32,411 nucleotides of DNA, taken from Klebsiella planticola ATCC 33531 (GTDB taxonomy: Bacteria; Pseudomonadota; Gammaproteobacteria; Enterobacterales; Enterobacteriaceae). The notes below the pieces were generated by a model. That model saw only the letters and a list, made by a program, of their open reading frames with translations, was not told the origin of the DNA and did not search any database. Shown here piece after piece: positions 26,276 to 32,411 of the stretch (position 1 is the first letter of the stretch; each line of letters opens with the position of its first letter). The stretch spans positions 1-32,411 of the forward strand of contig NZ_JMPP01000064.1 of assembly GCF_000735435.1 (NCBI RefSeq). Reading direction: 5' to 3'. A program made the position numbers and the translations under genes.

Positions 26276-26321
26276 CAACGCAGATAATTCCGGATGCACG
26301 CACTTTGTCAGCAGGCTGCAA

Positions 26322-27017
26322 TTAGCGAAAATCCTCCAGCCGCTTCACCTGTCTCCCGTCACCATCAAAATTCTCCGCCGCCAGCCATGCGCGCAGCGCC
26401 GCATCACGCTGCGGCCATTCGCTATCAATGATCGACAGCTGGTCGCTATCGCGGGTGCGTCCTTTGCGCACCATTTTTTGCCGCAGACACCCTTCCCAGG
26501 TAAAACCCAGACGCTCCGCCGCCCGCCGTGAGGCGATATTCATCGAATCACATTTCCACTCCAGCCGGCGATAGCCCTGCTCGAAGGCGTTTTTCAGCAA
26601 CAGCCACACCGCTTCCGTACCCAGCGGCGTATTCTTCATCTTCCGCGACCAGGTAACATGGCCGATTTCAACGGTCCCCATTGCCCGATCGATGGCCATA
26701 TAGCTGACCAACCCAACCGCCCGCTCGGTCCGCAGATCGATAACCGCAAACGGCACCAGCGCATCATCGTTGACTTTACCGGCCACCCAGTGGGTCGTCG
26801 CTTCCACGCTTGCCGGGCAGGTGCTGGCCAGCCATGTCCAGTCGCTCTCATCTCCCAACGCGTAGGCGGCGAACAGATCGGCGGCATGGCGCTGCACCTC
26901 CAGCGGCTCAAGCCGACAAAAGCGTCCGCTTAACGGCGTGCGTTTCAGGATCCTGGCCCCCTGCCAGTCTGCGACAACATCATTCACCACCTGACCATAT
27001 TGATTGATTTCCGGCAT
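26322..27017 (-). CDS. GNAT-family N-acetyltransferase (RimL-like)
   Basis: This 231-residue protein belongs to the Acetyltransf_3/RimL branch of GNAT acetyltransferases. The fold is recognisable from RFCRLEPLEVQRHAADLF near the N-terminus, GHVTWSRKMKNTPLGTEA (acetyl-CoA pyrophosphate loop region) and NIASRRAAERLGFTWEG, a hallmark of the family's last strand and helix. Acceptor substrate (a protein N-terminus, an amino group on a small molecule or an antibiotic) cannot be told. It stands alone, convergent with betA and divergent from the ABC importer, with a weak ribosome-binding site before the ATG at 27017. Confidence 0.88.
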   Translation of the reverse strand: MPEINQYGQVVNDVVADWQGARILKRTPLSGRFCRLEPLEVQRHAADLFAAYALGDESDWTWLASTCPASVEATTHWVAGKVNDDALVPFAVIDLRTERAVGLVSYMAIDRAMGTVEIGHVTWSRKMKNTPLGTEAVWLLLKNAFEQGYRRLEWKCDSMNIASRRAAERLGFTWEGCLRQKMVRKGRTRDSDQLSIIDSEWPQRDAALRAWLAAENFDGDGRQVKRLEDFR

Positions 27018-27133
27018 GCCCGCACCCCGTTGAATTGTAATGAAATTGTTATATCAAGAAGCGCAGCGGACAGAAAGCGCGCCGCCGCTTTTTTTCATTA
27101 ATAACCCAGCGCTATGAATTATTCTTTTTATGC

Positions 27134-27143
27134 ATAAGCTTAT
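27134..27143. promoter_or_regulatory. AT-rich palindrome upstream of the importer operon
   Basis: ATAAGCTTAT is a perfect ten-base palindrome in the AT-rich 212-base gap between the acetyltransferase and the importer genes, about 90 bases before the binding-protein start. It could be an operator or chance; only one copy is seen. Confidence 0.25.
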
Positions 27144-27229
27144 CCGTATTTTGACTTTACGACTGCGGGGAAGCGGCCTAACGTAGCGAAGCATAAATAA
27201 TCAAAACAACATTTTTTCAGGGATTGCAC

Positions 27230-28798
27230 ATGACCAAAAAACTGCTGTCTTTACTGGTGCTGACCGCACTCTCCGCCGCCGTCCATGCCGCGACGCCGCC
27301 CTCCACCCTGGTCGTTGCCCAGGGCCTTGACGACATCGTCAGCCTCGACCCGGCAGAAGCCAATGAGCTTTCCAGTATTCAGACGGTACCAAGCCTCTAC
27401 CAGCGCCTGGTTCAGCCAGATCGCGACAACCCTGAAAAAATCACCCCGATTCTGGCTGAAAGCTGGCAGGCCGACCCGGCGGCGAAAACCTTGACCATCA
27501 AGCTAAAGCCTGATGCCAAATTCGCCTCGGGCAATCCGCTGCGTCCGGAAGATATTATTTTCTCCTATACCCGCGCGGTGACGCTGAATAAGTCCCCCGC
27601 TTTTATCCTCAACGTCCTCGGCTGGCAGCCGGACAACATCGCCAGCCAGCTGAAAAAGGTCGATGATCATACGCTGCAGCTGCACTGGACCGCTGACGTC
27701 AGTCCGGCGGTGGCGCTGAATATCCTCTCCACGCCGATCGCCTCCATCGTGGATGAAAAGCTGGTGGCGCCGAACGTCAAAGACAACGATTTCGGTAACA
27801 GCTGGCTGAAAATGCACTCCGCGGGCAGCGGCGCGTTCAAAATGCGCGTCTATCAACCGCATCAGGCCATCGTGCTGGAGGCCAACGACAGCTCGCCTAC
27901 CGGTGCGCCGAAGCTGAAAAGCATCATTATTAAAAACGTCCCCGATCCGGCCTCTCGCCGCCTGCTGATTCAACAGGGTGATGCCGATATCGCCCGCGAT
28001 CTCGGCGCCGATCAGATAGCCGCCCTGCAGGGGAAACCCGGCGTTAACGTGCTGAGCATTCCCTCCGCCGAGCAGAATTACCTGGCCTTCAACACCGGCA
28101 ACAGCGCGAACCCGCTGCTGAAAAACCCGGCCCTGTGGGAAGCCGCGCGCTGGCTGGTGGACTACGACGGGATCACCAAAGATCTGCTTAAAGGCCAGTA
28201 TTTTGTGCATCAGAGCTTCCTGCCGGTTGGTCTGCCGGGCGCGCTGGATAATAATCCGTTCAAATTTGACCCGGCGAAGGCCAAAGCGATTCTCGCCAAA
28301 GCGGGGATTAAGGACGCGCACTTCACTCTTGATGTCGAGAACAAACCGCCGTTCATTACTATCGCCCAGTCGATGCAGGCCAGCTTTGCCCAGGGCGGCG
28401 TGAAGATTGACCTGCTGCCGGCAGCGGGCAGCCAGGTGTATGCCCGCGTGCGTGCCAGGCAGCACCAGGCAGCTATTCGCCTGTGGATCCCGGACTATTT
28501 TGACGCCCACTCCAACGCCAGCGCCTTCGCGTGGAATGATGGCAAATCCAGCACCGTCGCCGGTCTGAACGGCTGGCAGATCCCGCAGCTGAATAAAGAA
28601 ACCCAGGCGGCGGTCGCCGAAGCGGATCCGGCAAAACGCCTCGAACTGTACAAAAAAATGCAGGAAGAGCTGCAGCGCAGTTCGCCGTATGTGTTTGTTG
28701 ATCAGGGGAAAACGCAGATCGTGGTCCGCGATAACGTCAAAGGCTATCAGCAGGGCCTCAACGCCGATATGGTCTGGTACGATAACGTCACCAAGTAA
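27230..28798 (+). CDS. Peptide/nickel/opine-type ABC importer, substrate-binding protein
   Basis: This 522-residue protein is a cluster C (SBP_bac_5) periplasmic binding protein. A signal peptide (MTKKLLSLLVLTALSAAVHA) is followed by LVVAQGLDDIVSLDPAEANE, the repeat-like core ILAESWQADPAAKTLTIKLKPDAKFASGNPL and a C-terminal domain with PDYFDAHSNASAFAW. The family binds di- and oligopeptides, nickel complexes, opines or oligosaccharides, and nothing here decides between them. A TTG at 27224 is in frame, but ATG at 27230 follows CAGGGA and starts the signal peptide properly. It is the first gene of the five-gene importer. Confidence 0.92.
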   Translation: MTKKLLSLLVLTALSAAVHAATPPSTLVVAQGLDDIVSLDPAEANELSSIQTVPSLYQRLVQPDRDNPEKITPILAESWQADPAAKTLTIKLKPDAKFASGNPLRPEDIIFSYTRAVTLNKSPAFILNVLGWQPDNIASQLKKVDDHTLQLHWTADVSPAVALNILSTPIASIVDEKLVAPNVKDNDFGNSWLKMHSAGSGAFKMRVYQPHQAIVLEANDSSPTGAPKLKSIIIKNVPDPASRRLLIQQGDADIARDLGADQIAALQGKPGVNVLSIPSAEQNYLAFNTGNSANPLLKNPALWEAARWLVDYDGITKDLLKGQYFVHQSFLPVGLPGALDNNPFKFDPAKAKAILAKAGIKDAHFTLDVENKPPFITIAQSMQASFAQGGVKIDLLPAAGSQVYARVRARQHQAAIRLWIPDYFDAHSNASAFAWNDGKSSTVAGLNGWQIPQLNKETQAAVAEADPAKRLELYKKMQEELQRSSPYVFVDQGKTQIVVRDNVKGYQQGLNADMVWYDNVTK

Positions 28799-28808
28799 TT
28801 TCCCTTGT

Positions 28809-28884
28809 TGCCGGGTGGCGTTACGCTTACCCGGCACGGGTTCTCGTTTTTTGTAGGCCGGGTAAGGCGAAGCCGCCCCCCGGC
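28809..28884. repeat. BIME between binding-protein and permease genes
   Basis: Two REP units lie in the gap: TGCCGGGTGGCG...CTTACCCGGCA at about 28809-28836, and GTAGGCCGGGTAAGGCG...CCGCCCCCCGGC at about 28853-28884, joined by a T-rich linker. The second ends immediately before the first permease start region. Like the malE-malF case in E. coli, it may raise binding-protein mRNA relative to the membrane parts. Confidence 0.8.
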
Positions 28885-28899
28885 ATGAAGAGACTTCCC

Positions 28900-29913
28900 A
28901 TGCCACATCTTTCCACGCGCGTGCTTCAGGGGCTGCTTACCCTGCTACTCACGCTCTTCGGGCTCTTGCTCGTCACGTTCGCGCTCTCCGCGTTTTCACC
29001 TGTCGATCGGGTGCTACAAATCGTCGGCGATCATGCCAGCCAGTCGACCTACGATCAGGTTCGCCACCAGCTCGGGCTCGATCGCCCGCTGCCGGTGCAG
29101 TTCTGGCACTATCTGGTTAACCTTGCCCACGGCGACCTCGGCACGGCCAGCTCCACCGGCCAGCCGGTGCTGCACGACCTGCTCGCTACCTTTCCCGCCA
29201 CCCTCGAACTGGCCACCCTGGCGCTGATCGTCGGGGCGCTGTTCGGGGTGATTGCCGGCGTGCTGTGCGCCCGCTACGCCGGTTCCCCGTGGGATCTGGC
29301 GGTACGCACCTTGACCTTGATCGGCAACTCGGTTCCCATCTTCTGGCTCGGGCTGCTGATGCTGGCGCTGTTCTATGCCAAATTGCAGTGGACGCCGGGC
29401 CCCGGGCGACTGGACGATATCTATCAATATACCGTCGAACCGCGAACCGGCTTCGTGCTGATTGATACCTGGCTCTCCGGCGATAAAGAGGCCTTCAAAA
29501 ACGCCATCGGCCATCTGCTGCTGCCGGTGCTGCTACTGGGATACTATTCACTGGCCAGCATCACCCGCCTGACCCGCTCCGCCTGCCTCAGCGAGATGAA
29601 CAAAGAGTACATCCTGCTGGCGCGCGCCAAAGGCGCCAGCGAAATGACGATTCTGCTGCGTCATGTGCTCCCCAACATTCGCGGCACTCTGCTGACGGTC
29701 ATCGCCCTGGCCTGGACCTCGATGCTGGAAGGCGCGGTGTTGACGGAAACCGTCTTCTCGTGGCCGGGAATTGGCCGCTATCTGACTACCGCGCTGTTTG
29801 CCGGGGATACCACGGCGATCATGGGCGGTACGCTGCTGATTGGCGCCAGCTTTGTTTTCATTAATAACCTCACCGACCTGCTGGTGCGGTTGACCGACCC
29901 GAGGGTGCGCTGA
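28900..29913 (+). CDS. Importer permease 1 (DppB/OppB-like)
   Basis: This 337-residue inner-membrane protein has about six membrane segments and the BPD_transp_1 domain. The coupling loop EYILLARAKGASEMTILLRHVLPN at about 238-261 is typical of the first permease in peptide/nickel importers, as is the closing PFVFINNLTDLLVRLTDPRVR-type end (here ...LTDLLVRLTDPRVR). An upstream in-frame ATG at 28885 lies at the end of the REP hairpin without a ribosome-binding site; ATG 28900 follows GAAGAGA. The stop overlaps the next gene's start as TGATG, indicating coupled translation. Confidence 0.93.
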   Translation: MPHLSTRVLQGLLTLLLTLFGLLLVTFALSAFSPVDRVLQIVGDHASQSTYDQVRHQLGLDRPLPVQFWHYLVNLAHGDLGTASSTGQPVLHDLLATFPATLELATLALIVGALFGVIAGVLCARYAGSPWDLAVRTLTLIGNSVPIFWLGLLMLALFYAKLQWTPGPGRLDDIYQYTVEPRTGFVLIDTWLSGDKEAFKNAIGHLLLPVLLLGYYSLASITRLTRSACLSEMNKEYILLARAKGASEMTILLRHVLPNIRGTLLTVIALAWTSMLEGAVLTETVFSWPGIGRYLTTALFAGDTTAIMGGTLLIGASFVFINNLTDLLVRLTDPRVR

Positions 29914-30746
29914 TGCCGGCTTATCTGTTTTTGCGTCGTCTGCGTCGCTCCCCCGCCGCCTTTTGCGGGCTGATCGTTATCGCGCTGCTCCTGCTGGTGG
30001 CGCTGTTCGCGCCGTGGCTGGCGCCGCTCGATCCCAACTGGCAGGATGCGGCGGCTCGCCTGCAAAGCCCCGATGCCCGGCACTGGCTCGGCACCGACAG
30101 CTATGGCCGTGACCTGCTCTCCCGCCTGATTTACGGCGCGCGCCCGGCGCTGGGGCTGGTGGCGTTAGTCACTCTGATTACGCTCCCCGCCGGCCTGCTG
30201 GTGGGGATTCTTTCCGGCTATTACGGCGGCTGGCTGGAGCGTATTCTGATGCGGTTTACCGACGTGGTGATGTCAATGCCGCGCCTGATCCTCGCCTTTG
30301 CCTTTGTCGCCATGCTGGGGCCTGGGCTGGTCAACGGTGCTCTGGCGCTGGCGCTCACCACCTGGCCCGCCTACGCTCGCCAGGCGCGGAGCGAAATTCA
30401 GCGTCTGCGTCATAGCGATTATCTGGCCGCGGCGGAGATGATGGGCATTCGCGGCTGGCGGCTGCTGATTGGCCATATTTTGCCGCTGTGCCTGCCTTCC
30501 GCCATCGTGCGCCTGGCGCTGGATTTGGCCGGCATTATTCTCGCCGCCGCCGGACTGGGCTTCCTTGGCCTCGGCGCACGTCCGCCGATGGCGGAATGGG
30601 GCGCGATGATCGCCGACGGAATGCAGGTCATTTTCGATCAGTGGTGGATTGCCGCCGCGCCCGGAGCGGTGATCCTGATAGCCAGCCTTGCCTTTAACCT
30701 GCTGGGCGACGGCCTGCGCGATGTTCTGGAGCCGCAACATGACTGA
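29913..30746 (+). CDS. Importer permease 2 (DppC/OppC-like)
   Basis: This 277-residue inner-membrane permease pairs with permease 1. Features are the short N-terminal segment with an early membrane helix, HWLGTDSYGRDLLSRLIYGARPALG near 50-74 (a hallmark of second permeases in this family), and the coupling loop SDYLAAAEMMGIRGWRLLIGHILP. The end of the gene overlaps the start of the first ATPase gene by eight bases. Length and motif match NikC- and DppC-type proteins. Confidence 0.94.
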   Translation: MPAYLFLRRLRRSPAAFCGLIVIALLLLVALFAPWLAPLDPNWQDAAARLQSPDARHWLGTDSYGRDLLSRLIYGARPALGLVALVTLITLPAGLLVGILSGYYGGWLERILMRFTDVVMSMPRLILAFAFVAMLGPGLVNGALALALTTWPAYARQARSEIQRLRHSDYLAAAEMMGIRGWRLLIGHILPLCLPSAIVRLALDLAGIILAAAGLGFLGLGARPPMAEWGAMIADGMQVIFDQWWIAAAPGAVILIASLAFNLLGDGLRDVLEPQHD

Positions 30747-31575
30747 TACCCGACTCGCCGTTCAAGGGCTGTGCATCGACTACCCCTCTGCCCGGGTGGT
30801 GAATAACGTCAACTTTACGCTCGGCAACGAGCGGCTGGCGCTGGTGGGCGAATCCGGTTCCGGCAAATCGATGACCGCCCGCGCGCTGATGGGGCTGGTG
30901 CGTCGTCCGGGCGTGGTCAGCGCAGAAACGCTGAACGTGCTGGGCCACGATCTTCTGACCCTCAACGAACGCCGCTGGCGCGCGCTGCGCGGCAACGATA
31001 TCGCCATGGTGTTGCAGGATCCGCGCTATGCGCTGAATCCGGTACAGAACATTCAGGCACAGCTGGAAGAGGCATTAACGCTGCATCAGCGCCTGAGCCG
31101 CCGCGCGCGACTGGAGGCGGTGAAAGCCGCCGTTGCTGCCGTCGGTCTCGATTTACCCGTACTCAGCCGCTACCCCGGCGAACTCTCCGGCGGGATGGGG
31201 CAACGGGTGATGATCGCCATTGCGCTGTTGAACAACCCGAAGGTGCTGATTGCCGACGAGCCGACCTCGGCGCTCGATTCCCGCCTGCGCAATCAGATCC
31301 TCGAACTGCTGGTGGAACAGTGCGAGCAGCGGCAAATGGCGATGCTGCTGATTAGCCACGATCTGCCGCTGGTGGCGGAGCATTGCCACCGGGTGCTGGT
31401 GATGTATCAGGGCGCGCAGGTCGATGAGATGCCCGCCCGCGAGCTGCCTCAGGCCACGCATCCCTACACCCGTACGCTGTGGACCTGTCGTCCCGATGCG
31501 AGCACCTACGGCCAGATGCTGCCCACTCTCGACAGAACCCAGGACTTTACGGAGGCGGCGCATGGCAGTCGTTAA
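30739..31575 (+). CDS. Importer ATPase 1 (DppD/NikD-like)
   Basis: This 278-residue cytoplasmic ATPase has Walker A GESGSGKSM at 37-45, signature LSGGMGQRV near 151 and Walker B VLIADEPTSALD near 169, with the H-loop histidine in LLISHDLPLVAEH. It is shorter than DppD (about 327) and lacks most of the C-terminal oligopeptide-importer domain, resembling NikD in size. The ATG at 30739 overlaps the permease 2 stop. It ends overlapping the next ATPase gene by 14 bases. Confidence 0.93.
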   Translation: MTDTRLAVQGLCIDYPSARVVNNVNFTLGNERLALVGESGSGKSMTARALMGLVRRPGVVSAETLNVLGHDLLTLNERRWRALRGNDIAMVLQDPRYALNPVQNIQAQLEEALTLHQRLSRRARLEAVKAAVAAVGLDLPVLSRYPGELSGGMGQRVMIAIALLNNPKVLIADEPTSALDSRLRNQILELLVEQCEQRQMAMLLISHDLPLVAEHCHRVLVMYQGAQVDEMPARELPQATHPYTRTLWTCRPDASTYGQMLPTLDRTQDFTEAAHGSR

Positions 31576-32266
31576 TCTCGATGCATTACAGGTCATTTTT
31601 GCGGAAAAAACGGCGGTTTCCGCCGCCAGCTTCAGCGTTGAGGCCGGGGAAACTTTCAGTCTGATCGGCGCCTCCGGCTGCGGAAAATCGACGATTTTGC
31701 GGGTTCTCGCCGGGCTACAGCGCGAGTGGCGCGGCGGCGTTCAGCTGTTTGGCACAGCGATAGCTCCCGGAGTTCGTTTTCAGGGCGAGCTGCGCCGCAA
31801 CGTGCAGATGGTGTTTCAGGATCCCTATGCCTCTCTGCACCCCAACCATACGCTGTGGCGTACCCTGGCCGAACCGCTGAAAATCCACGGCCTCGACGCC
31901 ATCCGGCAGCGGGTCGACACCGCGCTGGAACAGGTGGGGCTCCCCGCCGACGCCGCGCGTCGTTATCCGCATCAGCTTTCCGGCGGCCAGCGTCAGCGGG
32001 TGGCAATCGCGCGCGCGCTGCTGCTGCGCCCGCAGATCCTGCTGTTAGATGAGCCCACCTCGGCGCTGGATATGTCGGTGCAGGCGGAAATTCTCAATCT
32101 GTTGAACCGATTGAAACAGGAGCACGGTATGACCTATCTGCTGGTCAGTCATGATGCCGATGTGATTGCGCATATGTCGGATCGGGCGGCGTTTATGGCC
32201 GAGGGGGTAATTCAGCACTTCTTCGACCGTGAAGCGCTGATACAGGGCGAACACCGGATGGCGTGA
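31562..32266 (+). CDS. Importer ATPase 2 (DppF/NikE-like, short)
   Basis: This 234-residue ATPase has Walker A GASGCGKST at 36-44, signature LSGGQRQRVAIARAL near 139 and Walker B LLLDEPTSALD near 160, plus the H-loop in LLVSHDADVIAHM. It is complete as an ABC domain but much shorter than DppF (about 334), with no C-terminal oligopeptide domain. The chosen ATG at 31562 gives the proper domain start; the open frame extends far upstream inside ATPase 1 without support. With ATPase 1 it should form the heterodimer powering the two permeases. Confidence 0.92.
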   Translation: MAVVNLDALQVIFAEKTAVSAASFSVEAGETFSLIGASGCGKSTILRVLAGLQREWRGGVQLFGTAIAPGVRFQGELRRNVQMVFQDPYASLHPNHTLWRTLAEPLKIHGLDAIRQRVDTALEQVGLPADAARRYPHQLSGGQRQRVAIARALLLRPQILLLDEPTSALDMSVQAEILNLLNRLKQEHGMTYLLVSHDADVIAHMSDRAAFMAEGVIQHFFDREALIQGEHRMA

Positions 32267-32411
32267 TAGCCAGCCAACCGGGAAAATCCCCGGTGGCGCT
32301 GCGCTTACCGGGGCTACGGGGTCGTGCGGTCAGGTAGCCCGCATAAGGCGCTGGCGCCGCCAGCCGGGAAAATCCCCGCTGGCGCTGCGCTTACCGGGGC
32401 TACGGGGTCGT
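32267..32411. repeat. REP array at the window end
   Basis: A 48-base unit (32278-32325) recurs at 32364-32411 with one mismatch, so the period is 86 bases. Each unit contains a REP half (GCGCTGCGCTTACCGGGGC), and between them lies a facing REP (GTAGCCCGCATAAGGCGC..GCCGCCAGCCGG). The array follows the last importer gene and runs off the window, so its full size is unknown. Confidence 0.85.

Noticed and set aside
27065-27095. Terminator-like AGCGG...CCGCT followed by seven T
   Set aside because: The stem is only five pairs with a 15-base loop, and no + strand gene directly upstream needs it, so it was not listed as a feature.
27503-28906. 467-codon open frame on the - strand opposite the binding-protein gene
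   Set aside because: It mirrors the codon pattern of the real gene, resembles no family, and the + strand gene has a signal peptide and a complete domain.

Overview
The window looks like chromosomal DNA of a Klebsiella/Raoultella-type member of the Enterobacteriaceae. The reasons are the high GC content, the enterobactin genes in enteric order and length, a betT/betIBA locus very close to that of E. coli, and abundant REP/BIME elements of the GCCGGGTGGCGC...GCTTACCCGGC type. Genus is an inference from remembered protein sequences; no search was run. No transposase, integrase, phage gene, tRNA, rRNA or CRISPR array was seen.

Left to right: (1) 1-8803 holds enterobactin synthesis, export-side uptake and release genes. 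entF, ybdZ and fes run leftward, fepA and entD run rightward, and the two arms share a divergent promoter with a Fur-box-like sequence at about 5611-5645. A BIME lies beyond entF, next to a small second copy of the entF 3' end.

(2) 8856-19862 is a carbohydrate-utilisation island with a less familiar gene set. A split transketolase (two genes, leftward) faces a SorC-type sugar-binding regulator (rightward). The regulator is followed by a GlpK-like FGGY kinase, a ribose-type ABC importer (binding protein, DUF2291-type lipoprotein, double ATPase, permease) and two short-chain dehydrogenases. A GAATATATATTC palindrome occurs exactly in both regulatory regions, and a one-mismatch copy lies just before the transketolase genes. 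This suggests a single regulon. The inferred route is import of a sugar or polyol, oxidation by one or both dehydrogenases to a ketose, phosphorylation by the kinase, and two-carbon transfer by the dedicated transketolase. The substrate cannot be read from sequence; a pentitol, a tetritol or a branched apiose/apulose-type compound are reasonable candidates. This is the best candidate here for an undescribed system.

(3) 19891-25867 is the osmoprotection locus: betT (choline uptake) leftward, and betI, betB, betA rightward (repressor, then choline to betaine aldehyde to glycine betaine). betA starts with TTG. A strong bidirectional terminator separates betT from the island.

(4) 25868-26321 is non-coding: two long degenerate direct repeats built of REP-like units, with a 32-33 bp tandem repeat expanded in the first copy. 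(5) 26322-27017 is a leftward GNAT acetyltransferase. (6) 27230-32266 is a five-gene peptide/nickel/opine-type ABC importer (binding protein, two permeases, two short ATPases) with a BIME between the binding protein and the first permease. The window ends in a tandem REP array.
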